Positions 1 to 10,079 of a DNA stretch of 47,964 bases are shown here, piece by piece. The notes beneath the pieces are model-generated. The model was not told the DNA's origin and did no database searches. It was given only the letters and a program-made list of their open reading frames with translations. Origin of the DNA: Chara braunii (taxonomy: Eukaryota; Streptophyta; Charophyceae; Charales; Characeae); contig BFEA01000431.1 in assembly GCA_003427395.1 (NCBI GenBank), positions 682,185-730,148 on the forward strand, written 5' to 3'. Positions within the stretch are counted from its first letter, which is position 1; each line of letters opens with the position of its first letter. Both the position numbers and the translations under genes were made by a program.

Positions 1-31
<31 letters not shown>

Positions 32-1295
32 GAAAGACGATGCGTCTGAATGATTGTCCCTCTCTTGAATGGGAATGAGTCGGCCTCCTGTTTCTGTGTG
101 AAAAAACTTCTTCCGGAACTCTTCCATTAGTTTCCTGGGTAATCCTCCTACGCAAGGACCCCGTCTACTTGTCTTGTGAACGGTGGATGCGTGTGTACTG
201 TGCAATGCGATCCATCTTTTCCTGTGAATGTCTCCTTTTCGCACCTTCCACAGTGAATGCATGTATAGAGATGCGTTACTTTTCGGATTGATTAGACGAG
301 TGTCGTCGAGATTTTGTTCGAGCATACAAGAGTGTTTAGATCTATAGTCCCAACGCCCTGCGCATGCCATCTGCCTTATGCGGCACGACATCAACAACCA
401 CGTTAAATTGAGTCGTGGGTCGGTCCCTTAGACCTATGCATGATCAAGCTGATGTGTGTCTGCTCCCTCGTGTGTCAAGAAGGGTAGATTGAGGGTCGCA
501 TGAACGATGCCTCTGGATATATGTGATTGATTGATATGTGGACTGACAAGCACCCTTCGATTGGGCGCCAGCCTCCCGTATCTCCCATCCCAATGCGACC
601 TTTTCCCTACAGTGAGGAAAGGACACGTGTATATGAGTGGGACGTACGAGAAGCCGTCGCACAAATCGGCGGGCAGTATTACTTCCCTCCGGCCAACCGT
701 TGTTCTGGGTTCGTAGAAGCCGGGTTTGTTATTATCGATACGCACTCCCCACCTTACTCAGTATTGTTGCCATGTAACGAGTTAATCATCATTCCGTGGA
801 CGGCAGTAGAACCCCACTGGCCGCGCACTTTGTGCACCGAATGTCATCGTTTTGAGCGCTACGAGTCCAGGGGTTTCCACTACCGTGTGCGGAGTGAAGA
901 CGAGCATAAAGAAAGAGCCATGCGACTGAGACCCTCCACGTCAGACTGGGAACTAACCAGCGAACGACGACGAGATTTGATACGAAAACGAGACATGCGA
1001 AGCGTGCCCAAGCCTTTTCTGTTCTAAACGACGGGCTGTAGCCCGGTGGAAGGCACGACAATACTTTTTTGATTGAATTTGGGTCCTTCTCTCTCTTTTT
1101 TGCCTTGCCCGCGCGCGCATTCTGCGATGCGCGAAACGATCGACTTGCTCCATCGGACCAACACGGGGGATTTCAGTTTCGTATGTGTCCCCACACTCAA
1201 TTTCCAAAAATCCTTGGCACACCCCATCTTGCTGTTTTTCTGGGCCTCTTTTCCGCATAGCTAACACTCCGAACAGAAGACAGCATCGGGCGTGA
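1..1295 (+). repeat. 5' LTR of element 1, 3' part only
   Basis: This stretch matches the 3' LTR from the (CT)n tract onward with only scattered differences. The window starts inside the (CT)n tract, so U3 and the TATA box are outside. Similarity stops at about 1295: the 3' LTR continues with GGTTGCACGTCACA, whereas here the sequence jumps directly into gag. A deletion therefore removed the last ~15 bases of the LTR, the primer-binding site and the start of gag. Confidence 0.9.
536..1076 (+). pseudogene. LTR-embedded ORF, copy 1 (frameshifted near the end)
   Basis: The frame opens with ATG at 536 and runs uninterrupted to a TAA at 1025-1027. Aligned with the other two LTR copies, the early stop comes from one extra T in the T run at 1015-1018. 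The ancestral frame resumes at about 1027 and ends at the TGA at 1074-1076, after a shared YF(L/F)D ending. The protein (about 180 residues) has no family I recognise. Visible features are a conserved EWDVREAVA block, a central GFVIIDTH block, an LCTEC cysteine pair and a GFHYR block. The ORF sits downstream of the LTR TATA box seen in the 3' copy, so it would be the first ORF on a full-length transcript. Comparison with 43734-44226 shows third-position-biased divergence, which supports real coding history. Confidence 0.72.
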
Positions 1296-1585
1296 AAAAC
1301 TTGATCCAAATGCAGGCCACTCACATGGAACAGATGGAACAGATAATGAGCAGGCTCATTAAGCCTAACCCAGCTCCTGCTCGGCCTGCCCCGGCATCGT
1401 TTCCACTTTTACCTGCTCCACCTGCTCCAGGATTCGCCCCTCAGTTTCCCCATCTAGCTAATCCGGCAGGAAAAATCGAGTGTTTCAACTACAAACAGCC
1501 CGGGCATTTCGCCCGAGACTGTCCGCAGCCGAAACGTAATCAGCCTCCCCTTGCTACGGCCCCCGTCGCCCTTAATCAAGGATGA
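1296..1585 (+). pseudogene. gag C-terminal remnant with zinc knuckle
   Basis: A short frame encodes a Met/Gln-rich helix, a Pro/Ala-rich linker, and a retroviral-type zinc knuckle at about 1478-1519. The knuckle should read CX2CX4HX4C, but the second cysteine is tyrosine (TAC, one G-to-A change from TGC), so metal binding would be impaired. The N-terminal capsid part is missing because the deletion at 1295 fused the LTR to gag. The frame ends at TGA 1583-1585 and stays open in the same frame immediately afterwards (protease segment). The stop is thus either a decayed codon or a gag/pol boundary. I favour decay. Confidence 0.8.
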
Positions 1586-3172
1586 GTGGCCGCTCTGATG
1601 GACACGGACCCGGGAAGAGAACTCGTGGCATACGCCCCGGAGCAGCCTTCCGGGCCTTCCCCTTCGACGACAATGGCGTCGACATCAGAAGTTTCTTCCT
1701 CTGACATGGCTGACGTGGTCGATCCCCTCGAGTATGTCCATCTTGCCGGAATGATCGGAGCAATCCTATCGGCCCAAGATGATCTCGAATGGGTCGATCG
1801 CGAGTCCAATCCTGGACCACAGTTTCGAACAGGGGATATTGATGTACTGAAAACGCTCAAGCAATTAGATATTCGCGTTCCTATCCCAGTAGGACATCTG
1901 CTTACCATATCTGAAGCAGCGAACGACAAACTTTTACAACACTGCCAGAAAAGTCAAAAGCGCTTCACCTATCAGCGCATACAACGGATGATGAAGAAGA
2001 AGGAGGAAGGTGAGGAAATTGCACCTCCTGGGCCAGACTCAAAAGAACCTGAACCCGAAGCCGCACGTATAGCAGCAATCTCGTTAGTAGAAAAGGACCA
2101 CTTCGTACAAGCTCGGTCGGTCCTATGGAAAAGTGTGGAACGTGACTGTGAAGTGTGGGGCAAACCGTTTAATGCCCTTATTGACACAGGGTCTTCTGTC
2201 GTGGCCATATCATTGGATATTGTCAAAAAGACGGGACGACTTGGATCCATTCTTCTCCAATCTGGCAAAGACAACTATGTCTCTGCCGACGAGGAAGCAA
2301 TGAACATCGTAGGTATTATCGAGAACGTAGTCGTAAAAGTGGGACGAGTACACGTCTTTGTTAACGCGCTCGTAATAGATGTACGTTCCTATTCTGTGTT
2401 GTTGGGATTACCCTGGGTGATGGCGGTGGGCGCACGTCTACATTTCGATTCGAAACAATTGGTGCTTACACAAACTGGGGGAAAGCCTCAGACTGTTCCT
2501 TTGCGGGTTTTCACCCGAACGATAAAACGGGTCCCTAACTCGGCTCCCATCGGGATGATTCGATACATTGATCCCGAGGAGTGCTCCCCCTCGAACCTCG
2601 GGGATGGAATCAGGGAGCGAGAATACGAAAAAGAGATGCCCAGTGAAGAGGAATGAAAACATCTGGTTGAACTTTTCGAACATGAAACCCCTGAAGAATT
2701 TCGAGTGTGCCCCGACACCGCTCGGAGCTTCCACGTGGATTATGAAGACAGTGCATTCACACCTCTAACAACCCAGGTCAGTCCTTCAGTCCTCCTCGGG
2801 GAACCTATATTACAAATCTCTGATCTGGCTGATGATTTGGAACCCCCTCGCACCTTGTACGAGGGAGCTCTTTCCTTACGAACGCGCCATCAACAAACCG
2901 AACAGTATTTGGATGTCTCTGTTTTTCCGCCCAGATCGTTATTAACGACTGGAGCCACCATCGCCTTGATTAAACAAGAGGCAGAAGCACCGGTAAGTGA
3001 CGTACCTAATCTAATGCAAGAAATGACGGATCTAACCGGGCTAACTATCGAACCGACCTCGGTCGGTTCAGAAACCGACGCTGAAACTAAAGAAACAGAG
3101 AGGATCAGCCCCGCTGAGTCCCAGATGATAGTAACTATCTTCGTTGTTCGCACCTTAAGCTGTCCCCCTTAA
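1586..3172 (+). pseudogene. Retroelement aspartic protease region of pol
   Basis: This is the pol region in the same frame as gag. The retropepsin active site LIDTGSSVVAIS is intact near 2191-2226, and the flap-distal LLGLPWV motif is at about 2401-2421. N-terminal to it is an acidic/Pro linker and a conserved block with VPIPVGHLLTISEAANDKLL at about 1879-1938. An in-frame TGA at 2654-2656 interrupts the frame, which is otherwise open to a TAA at 3170-3172. There it shifts by one base into the RT frame beginning at 3174. Function by family: processing of the gag-pol polyprotein. This copy could not make a complete polyprotein. Confidence 0.85.
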
Positions 3173-3173
3173 G

Positions 3174-3476
3174 ATGTCCAGGGAATCGACGATCACCCTC
3201 CTGAGTCACGTTCCCGCGGAACTCCGAGAGTCATTAATCTGTGTGTTAAATGGTTACTCAAAAGTGTTGAGCGTGCATGACAATGATATCAGCTGAACTA
3301 ATGTAACTGAGCATGCCATCCTCACAGGAGATCATCCGCCTATTAGTTGCGCTCCCTATCGATACTCGCCAGCTCAAAGAGCGACCGTTTTTCAGCGGAT
3401 TAAGGAGTTCGAAGCTAATGGATGGATCGAACCTGCTATAGGTCCATGGTACGGCCAAGTGGAGTCCGAAGAATGA
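3174..3476 (+). pseudogene. Reverse transcriptase N-terminal edge (truncated)
   Basis: In the third forward frame the sequence reads through the typical Ty3/gypsy entry to RT: a YSKVLSVHDNDI block, then TEHAILTGDHPPISCAPYRY, then a conserved IKEFEANGWIEPAIGPW segment. An in-frame TGA lies at 3294-3296. After GPW the expected fingers/palm region with the YXDD box is absent, and the frame stops at 3474-3476. A short direct repeat (GGTACGGCCAAGTGGAG at about 3448 and 3524) sits at the break, so the RT core and RNase H were probably lost by deletion there. Confidence 0.85.
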
Positions 3477-3615
3477 GGAGGTAATTCCGTGGAGCGAACC
3501 CGAACAGGAAATTGGACCTCGGTACGGCCAAGTGGAGATCTTATCGAAGCAGTAAGTGACACGAGGACTAATTGTTCTGTTCTACCCTCCCTGCATCCTC
3601 TCCTCCTCTTACATC

Positions 3616-5340
3616 ATGGCTACTCCACTTGCCTCTGCAACCCCTTCATCTCCTACTAATTCTGCCCCTCTCACATCCTCCGCTTTCTTTGCCACCCTCC
3701 CCGATAAATTCTGTTATTTTTGCACGTGTATTGCACGGGTTTATGGAGTTGACTGTCATCCCTTCGAAATTGGGTTTGTCGATTGGGTAGAATGTGTCAC
3801 GTGTGTCAATCGTGCGCACGGGGCATGCGTTCGATATCGGATGAGTAGCAAGGAATGGAGGTGCCCCCTGTGTAGAACAAACAAGCTCCCCACGGAGGTT
3901 CGATTCGAAGCCGCTCGTACGGACGGTCCCGAATACGACGAAAAATACCGACGAGCGGAAGTCTGGACGGATAAAATTTTATTGGCGAAATTAGCGGGAT
4001 TATCATTGGGTCACCTCACCAAACACGACAGACGTAGGGTGACCAAGAGATCTCGGGACTATCGATGGATCAACGGTCATTTGGAAAAGCGTAAAACTGA
4101 CGGATCCGATTCGTGGCTGACCGTTCCCCATCCCTTCCAGAGATACGATTGGATCCGATCTGCTCACGAGGAACAGGCCGCTCATTTCGCGATACGTGTC
4201 ACGGAGGCAACTGTAGACCAGAATTGATGGTTCTGATCCAATATACGAGGTGATGTCAAATACATTGTCGCTAACTGTCTGGTCTGTGCCACTGATCGCG
4301 CCCCTATACGGGGACCAAACACAATCATACCAACGGAAGTAGAGCATCCTTTTCAGCGAGTCAGTATGGACACGACAAATATTGACGTGCCACCTGGCCC
4401 AAACCGTTGTGAATATTCTATTTTATTAGTATTAATTGACCACTTTTCCAAGTACATCAAGGTCTATCCCTGTAAGACCCGAAAAGCCGCAGAAGTAGCC
4501 ACGTACTTCGAACGGTTCCTCTATACCCATCTAGATACGGAAGAAATTCTAACCGACAATGGATCTGAATTTAAAGTCGAGGTAGAAGAACTGCTTGCGC
4601 GAAGGGGCGTCATGCTCCGACATACGGCACCCCACGTGTCCCAGCCGAACGGGTTGGCCGATAATACCAACGGTATGATTAAAACCGCCCTTCGCAGGAA
4701 CTTAGCGGCACACGACACACGTTCTTGGCCCGAAATCGTGTATCAGATCGTCGGGATCCACCGGGCCACCCCTCACGAGTCTACGGTGTTTACCCCCTTT
4801 CAGCTTCGAACTAATAGCCTCCCCTGTGTCGATTACCGGGGCAACTCGGAATTTGCCGAAGCAGGGGGTAGAGACACACGTGCGGCCCTCAAGGCCAAGG
4901 CCAAAAGGTACACCGATTTGATGGAACGGGCCATCCCGAAGCTAGCCCGAAAAAGGCAAAGGATGACCGAGCTAGCCCACGGTTGACAGATCCGTAGCTA
5001 TGAGGCCCGGAACGGAAATGCTGGGCCCCAGTACCAGTATAAATTGGGGGACCTGGTGCAGGTACGTAAATGTGCACGCGACCGGAAACTCGCTCCCAAG
5101 TTCTCTGACTGTTTTCGCATTGTCGAACTCGGACCCAACGGCGCTAACACGGTGCGCATCGCGCCTGAGGCTAGCGCCATCCATAGCTCCGTCCCCATCG
5201 TAAGACATACCTCCTACCTCCGTCTTCTTCCTCCTTCCGATCGTCCTCCCTCTTCTTCTTTGGAAAGCGAGGAGAATGACGACGATCTAACTTTCTCCCG
5301 TCTTTCTCCCTTTTGTCCTTCGTCCTCCTCTTCGACCTAG
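3616..5340 (+). pseudogene. PHD finger plus integrase (C-terminal pol)
   Basis: One frame carries four parts in order. (1) A C4HC3 PHD-type finger spans about 3712-3885: CYFC, then CVTC-x4-H-x2-C, then WRCPLC with the tryptophan usual two residues before the seventh ligand. (2) The integrase N-terminal HHCC zinc domain (SAHEE...HF, later CLVC). (3) The catalytic core, with the first Asp in MDTTNID (4366-4386) and the second in LTDNGSEF; at the third position the expected Glu is Asp (NGLADNTNG, near 4650-4677). (4) A C-terminal domain with YQYKLGDLVQVR. In-frame TGA codons at 4225, 4234 and 4984 break the frame. The segment from 4987 reads on to the TAG at 5338. ATG 3616 is the first ATG; the frame is open upstream to a TAA at 3553. 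Family function is insertion of the cDNA. This copy is inactive. Confidence 0.86.
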
Positions 5341-5342
5341 CC

Positions 5343-5825
5343 ATGAGTTTTATCACGGAGCGGGTTCTCGACGCACAGCTGCGGCAGCCACGTGGCCACA
5401 TCTCCGAGATCCGGCAAGTTTGTCACCCTCGGCTTAATACGGATCTCCGCCATTTGATGCAATTCTTCTGCGACGAAGGTATCTGTGTCGCCGCCACGTT
5501 TCGAATAGAAGGAAGCCCTCACGCGATAGTGTTCGCGGAGGTTACTACAGCTCATTGGCGAGCGGGTCCCAGAACGAGCCACGTCACCACAGTAGGGGGA
5601 TTCACCGGCGACCTCAGCTCAGTCAATCCGCTGCGGCATACCGCGATCTTGGCCTCGCTGCGCGAGTGGACGGAGCAAGTGTCCAACGTGTGGCAGCACA
5701 TCCTCGCCCGGGAGGGGTATAACATCATCCCGATCGTTGCATCGGATCTTGACGGTATTCGCCGATCACCGCGCGAGCGGCCAGTTGCGATCCCGACCAT
5801 CGTCCCCTTCCCCCGTCCCCAATGA
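5343..5825 (+). CDS. Retroelement ORF A, 160 aa, unknown function
   Basis: An intact ORF starts two bases after the integrase stop (ATG 5343) and ends in TGA 5823-5825, overlapping an ATG at 5822 as ATGA. It encodes a soluble-looking 160-residue protein with no signal peptide or membrane segment. Visible blocks are an N-terminal ITERVLDAQLRQPRGHISEI helix, a central CVAATFRIEGSPHAIVFAEV strand-rich stretch and a LREWTEQVSNVWQHILAREG helix. I do not recognise the family. The tight spacing after integrase and the ATGA overlap suggest coupled translation from one transcript. It is not env-like. Confidence 0.6.
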   Translation: MSFITERVLDAQLRQPRGHISEIRQVCHPRLNTDLRHLMQFFCDEGICVAATFRIEGSPHAIVFAEVTTAHWRAGPRTSHVTTVGGFTGDLSSVNPLRHTAILASLREWTEQVSNVWQHILAREGYNIIPIVASDLDGIRRSPRERPVAIPTIVPFPRPQ

Positions 5826-6486
5826 ACCACGCTGCTCGTCTCTCTCCTCTCTCTACCTTTGGTCTCCCCTCTCTCTTCCCCACCTTCTGGCAATCCGATC
5901 TTCACCCTTCTCTTTTCCCTTCTCGTTCGAGCCTCTTTCAGTTCCTCTTATCATTCCTGGATATTGGCGGTTGTGGCGCGAAACTTTTGAGGAGCTGTCA
6001 TTTTGCTTGGCCAGAGTACAGGTGACGTGGACGGGCACCAGCGAGCATCCCACGTGGATCGAGAATCCGGAGTTGTTGATCATACAGGGTTGGAGGAGTA
6101 ACGTGGAAGGAGATCTTATTGGATTCCTCTTTAGATCGGTACAACCGGGTCACCGTCATTTGATTGCACAGGAGCTCATTGCACCGATCGTGCAATTGGC
6201 GGATGATCTCTCGCCCGACATCTACTTTCGTAGTGACAACAGTCCTGCTCCGTACATTTTCGAGCGATCCCTGGATCCGTACCTTCAGTGGACTTTGTGC
6301 TTGGAGGAACCTAGGGACGAGGATACGCTACCATCGCGGCAGGAGTATCTGAAGCCGTACGAGATCATCCCTTACGCCTTCTACCCGAAGGCAGAAGAAG
6401 TGGTGATCGACGATGACGACGACAAAGAAGAAGATGTCAACCCTGCAGCCGCCACCTCAAGTACCGCGCGACGGAGACGGCGCTGA
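5822..6486 (+). pseudogene. Retroelement ORF B, unknown function, probably frameshifted
   Basis: From about 5940 to the TGA at 6484-6486 one frame encodes a clear folded-protein-like segment (WRLWRETFEELSFCLARVQV, then LLIIQGWRSNVEGDLIGFLF, then LIAQELIAPIVQLADDLSPD), ending in an Asp-rich then Arg-rich tail. That frame has no ATG upstream. The ATG at 5822, overlapping the ORF A stop, is in another frame and closes at 6025. A frameshift in the Pro/Ser-rich 5830-5940 stretch is the simplest explanation. Product unknown. Confidence 0.5.
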
Positions 6487-7066
6487 TCCCCCTCCTCCTC
6501 CAGCCCCACCGGTCCCTCAGTTCGCCCACGTGCCGATGCGGGCGATAGACCTTCGTCCTCAGACGCTGTCCCGCCGACCCCTTGCTTTCCTCACCCTAGA
6601 GCAGATCCGTACCCCTGTCATCTTCCCTCCCCATCCCTTCCATCCCCATCTCTTCCTCGACTTCTATTCTACCCGTCTACTCGCCACCGTCCACCCTCAC
6701 GCCTCCCTTCAGTCCGCTGCTCCCGCGTTTTGCAGGCATCTCCTGCTGTTCAGCGCTGCATGGGAGCAATCCAACGTAGTAGAGGTCTACTGCGTTTCCT
6801 TGGTGACAATCCCCGCTTGCCGCCACTTCGAGATCTTTCGAGCGGCGCTTTTTTGCACCCTCTCGTCCCTCTATCACGACTACCTCGCTTCTCTCCCCCG
6901 CAGTGGCGATCATTTCCCCCGCTTCCACCGGATCATCCGATACGAGGAGCTCCCGGTGACGATGGAAGGGATGAATCGCTTCCTACCCCGACTCCCACCC
7001 CGTCATCCCCGCGAGATCCCCGGCATGTACCGCCTCTACTGGCCTATTCCAACTAGGCGGTGGTAG
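6413..7066 (+). CDS. Retroelement ORF C, 217 aa, unknown function
   Basis: An intact ORF begins at ATG 6413 (a second ATG is at 6434) inside the 3' end of ORF B, overlapping it by 74 bases, and stops at TAG 7064-7066. After a Pro-rich N-terminus it has a helical segment (about residues 100-165, with AAWEQSNVVEVYCVSLVTIP and FEIFRAALFCTLSSLYHDYL) and a Pro/Arg-rich C-terminus. I see no zinc knuckle, nuclease motif, signal peptide or transmembrane stretch. It is the last ORF before the 3' LTR. The three ORFs A-C form an overlapping string, which is unusual for Ty3/gypsy elements. Confidence 0.55.
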   Translation: MTTTKKKMSTLQPPPQVPRDGDGADPPPPPAPPVPQFAHVPMRAIDLRPQTLSRRPLAFLTLEQIRTPVIFPPHPFHPHLFLDFYSTRLLATVHPHASLQSAAPAFCRHLLLFSAAWEQSNVVEVYCVSLVTIPACRHFEIFRAALFCTLSSLYHDYLASLPRSGDHFPRFHRIIRYEELPVTMEGMNRFLPRLPPRHPREIPGMYRLYWPIPTRRW

Positions 7067-7403
7067 ATCCCATTCACTTGCCCCCCCCCCCCTTTTTTTT
7101 TCCCTCCTCTTTTCATCTGCACGAATCAGTAAGCTTCGCGAAGATCACGCCATCGATGATGATGTCAACCTACGCGCTGATTCGACGGCAACGAGTCAGA
7201 GGGTGCATATGACAGGGCTACAGGGATCTTGCCACGGATGTTGTCGCCATCTCATCCACGGCCCAGTTATCGTTCCGTGTACTTCTTTCAGCTCTAATGA
7301 TACGTTTGGTTCCTCATGCATCACTCTGTTCTCCCCTCTTCCTTTTCCCCATGACATGCAATCAGGAGATCGCATGATTTTGGAACCCCCTGCGCGTCAC
7401 ATA
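7067..7403 (+). other. Untranslated 3' internal region of element 1
   Basis: This holds a C13-T9 homopolymer junction at about 7081-7102 and no coding signal. I do not see a purine-rich polypurine tract directly before the LTR start at 7404. The last bases form half of a 16-bp palindrome with the LTR start. Confidence 0.5.
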
Positions 7404-8306
7404 TGTGACGAACCACTTCACGACCCCGTTCCACCTTTCATACCCTTTCTTTTGCTTATTACCAACCCCAGGAAAACCCCGTTTTTGATTTCTTGCTTTC
7501 GGGTGCCGCATTTTCCCTTTTTGGAGAGCTTTTTCGACTGCTGAGTTCTGTTTTTCTTTTTGCAAAGTCGGGAAATACATGGGGATTTGCGTGCGCCTTA
7601 GCGAGCACACTGGGAATTGGGCCCATCGGTTGGGAATTCCGGGATAAGCGGAACTTCGACGTGTCCTTTCCGAGTGTGTGAATGTTCTTGGTCGCGTCGG
7701 AGAAAATTGTCAGAATTTCGTTCGGATACGAATAAGCATAGGACTTTTCTTTTCCCGTGTCGCTCTTTCGCGTGCGGATATGGTGATTTCAATTTTTGAA
7801 TTAGGATAGAAGCAAGCTGTAACTATTTTGGTGCCTTTTTCTTTTTTTGTTAACGGCGCCGCGTATGCAGAAGCTTTCTCCCCTCTGTCCCCAGTATCGC
7901 TCTCTCCCGCGCTCTGTTTCCTTCTCCCTCCTCTTTCTCTCTCCCTAGAACTGTTTCTTTCTCTCTCCTCCCCCTCCCCCGTCTTGCTGTTTGCGCGCCC
8001 ATTTCCCCTTTTTTATCGTCTGAATCTTGGACCCGTCTTGCGCCACCTCTCGCGCCTTTTCTCTTTTCACCCTCTGAGTCTGGCGTACGACGCCTGGTCA
8101 ATCCCCCGATAACTCCCGCTCGCCAATCAAGTGTGTGGATCGATAGGACCTTCCTATCGCGCGACGTATCAGAATGGTTGAACCTTGAGTTCCGATGAAT
8201 CAACATGGCGCTCGTAGAGCACTCTTCTCAAAGTCTTCTCCTTCTTCACCTCCTACACCCCCGCCTTCCCGTCGTTCTCTCCCTCTTCTATCTCCTTTCT
8301 CGCAAC

Positions 8307-8313
8307 TATAAAA
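8307..8313 (+). promoter_or_regulatory. TATA box of the element 1 LTR
   Basis: TATAAAA follows CGCAAC and is followed by CCGCAAGC. The diverged LTR has TATAAAT in the matching place (43018-43024) inside an otherwise altered context, so the box is conserved. It probably places the transcript start about 25-35 bases downstream, upstream of the LTR ORF. Confidence 0.65.
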
Positions 8314-8721
8314 CCCGCAAGCACGTCCACAAATCTCTCTTACGTTCTCAACTCTCAAGCCAGCTTCCGGGAAGTAGTGGCTAGGCAGAGTGTTTGAAGC
8401 GATTCGGAAAGTCCTGTCGGGCTGACGATAGACTGGCCGGTTGCGCGCTGGATCGCCACGACGGACTATGGGATCTGGGTGAACCGTGTCGAGTCTGCGA
8501 CAGCGGGTGACGATCGTAGTGGTGGGAGTAGCACGAGACGGCCGGGATCGTCGGTGCGGGTACGAGGATCGATGTTGAGTTGATTGGCCCGGGGCCATAT
8601 TGGAATTAACGGCGAATGTGCCTTGGTTGCGGATTGTTATCTTTGGCGTGAGTGTACGGCGGTGACGCCGAACTTCTCTCTTCTGGATCTTGTCATCTTC
8701 TATTTTGGATTTTCTTTCCCT

Positions 8722-8724
<3 letters not shown>

Positions 8725-8780
<56 letters not shown>
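8725..8780 (+). repeat. (CT)n microsatellite in LTR leader
   Basis: A perfect CT run lies in the transcribed part of the 3' LTR. The same run opens the window in the 5' LTR (1-26). Confidence 0.95.
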
Positions 8781-8783
<3 letters not shown>

Positions 8784-9306
8784 CGAAAGACGATGCGTCT
8801 GAATGATTGTCCCTCTCTTGAATGGGAATGAGTCGACCTCCTGTTTCTGTGTGAAAGAACTTCTTCCGGAACTCTTTCATTAGTTTCCTGCGTACTCCCC
8901 TTACGCAAGGACCCCGTCTACTTGTCTTGTGAACGGTGGATGCGTGTGTACTGTGCAATGCGATTCCTCTTTTCCTGTGAATGTCTCCTTTTCGCACCTT
9001 CCACAGTGAATGCATGTACATAGATGCGTTACTTTTCGGATTGATTAGACGAGTGTCGTCGGGATTTTTTTCGAGCATACAAGAGTGTTTAGATCTATAG
9101 TCCTGAACGCCCTGCGCATGCCATCTGCCTTATGCGGCACGACATCAGCAGCCATGTTGAACTGAGTCGCGGGTCGGTCCCTTAGCCCTATGCATGAGCA
9201 AGTTGATGTGTGTCTGCTCCCTCGTGTGTGAAGAAGGGTAGATTAAGGGTCGCATGAATGAGTTTTTGCTCTTAATGATGCCTCTGGATATATGTGATTG
9301 ATTGAT

Positions 9307-9846
9307 ATGTGGACTGACAAGCACCCTTCGATTGGGCGCCAGCCTCCCGTATCTCCCATCCCAANGCGACCTTTTCCCTANAGTGAGGAAAGNACACGTG
9401 TATNTGAGTGGGACGTACGAGAAGCCGTCGCACAAATCGGCGGGCAGTATTACTTCCCTCCGGCCAACCGCTGTTCTGGGTTCGTAGAAGCCGGGTTTGT
9501 TATTATCGATACGCACTTCCCACCTTACTCGGTATTGTTGCCATTTAACGAGTTAATCGTCATTCCGTAGACGGCAGTAGAACCCCACTGGCCGTGCACT
9601 CTGTGCACCGAATGTCAGCGTTTTGAGCGCTACAAGTCCAAGGGTTTCCACTACCGTGTGCGGAGTGAAGACGAGCATAAAGAAAGAGCCACGCGACTGA
9701 GACCCTCCACGTCAGACTCGGAACTAACCAGCGAACGACGACGGGATTTGATATGAAAACGGGACACACGAAGTGTACCCGAGCCTTTCTGTTCTAAACG
9801 ACGGGCTGTAGCCCGGTGGGAGGCACGACAATACTTTTTGGATTGA
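9307..9846 (+). pseudogene. LTR-embedded ORF, copy 2 (two nonsense codons)
   Basis: This is the same ORF as at 536-1076. Here the frame is continuous from ATG 9307 to the terminal TGA at 9844-9846 except for two point nonsense codons. TAG at 9568-9570 replaces the Trp in the IIPW block, and TGA at 9754-9756 replaces an Arg codon. It lacks the extra T of copy 1, so it defines the full ancestral frame of about 180 codons. Product unknown. Confidence 0.7.
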
Positions 9847-10079
9847 ATTTGGGTCCTTCTCTCTCTTTCCCGCCTTGCCCGCGCGCGCATTCCGCAACGC
9901 GCGAAACGATCGACTTGCTCCATCGGACCAACACAGGGGATTTCAGTTCCGTCTGTGTCCCCACACTCAATTTCCAAAAATCCTTGGCACACCCCATCTT
10001 GCTGTTTTTCTGGGCCTCTTTTCCGCACAGCTAACACTCCGAACGGAAGACAGCATCGGGCGTGAGGTTGCACGTCACA

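Larger units (their letters stand above)
1..10079 (+). mobile_element. Ty3/gypsy LTR retrotransposon, element 1 (decayed)
   Basis: Closely similar long repeats lie at 1-1295 and 8755-10060, bracketing a gag-protease-RT-integrase coding region in the Ty3/gypsy order. The element begins before the window. The internal part has lost the primer site, most of gag, the catalytic RT and RNase H. Several coding frames carry in-frame stops, so the copy is not autonomous. Unusual parts are a PHD finger before the integrase, three extra ORFs after it, and an ORF inside the LTR. Identification as Ty3/gypsy rests on the domain order and on motifs listed in the separate entries. Confidence 0.93.
7404..10079 (+). 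repeat. 3' LTR of element 1 (about 2.7 kb)
   Basis: The ends were set by the 7-bp inverted terminal repeat TGTGACG (7404-7410) and CGTCACA (10073-10079), which also bounds the diverged copy at 42309-44465. The LTR has a TATA box at 8307, a (CT)n array at 8725-8780, and a coding-like stretch at 9307-9846. Four ambiguous bases (N) occur at 9365-9404. At 2.7 kb it is long for a Ty3/gypsy LTR. Confidence 0.85.

Noticed and set aside
5343-7066. Envelope-like gene after integrase
   Set aside because: None of the three ORFs shows a signal peptide, transmembrane helix or fusion-protein features.
8200-9078. 292-codon minus-strand frame in the 3' LTR
   Set aside because: It includes an (RE)n run from the (CT)n array and is not preserved in the diverged LTR.
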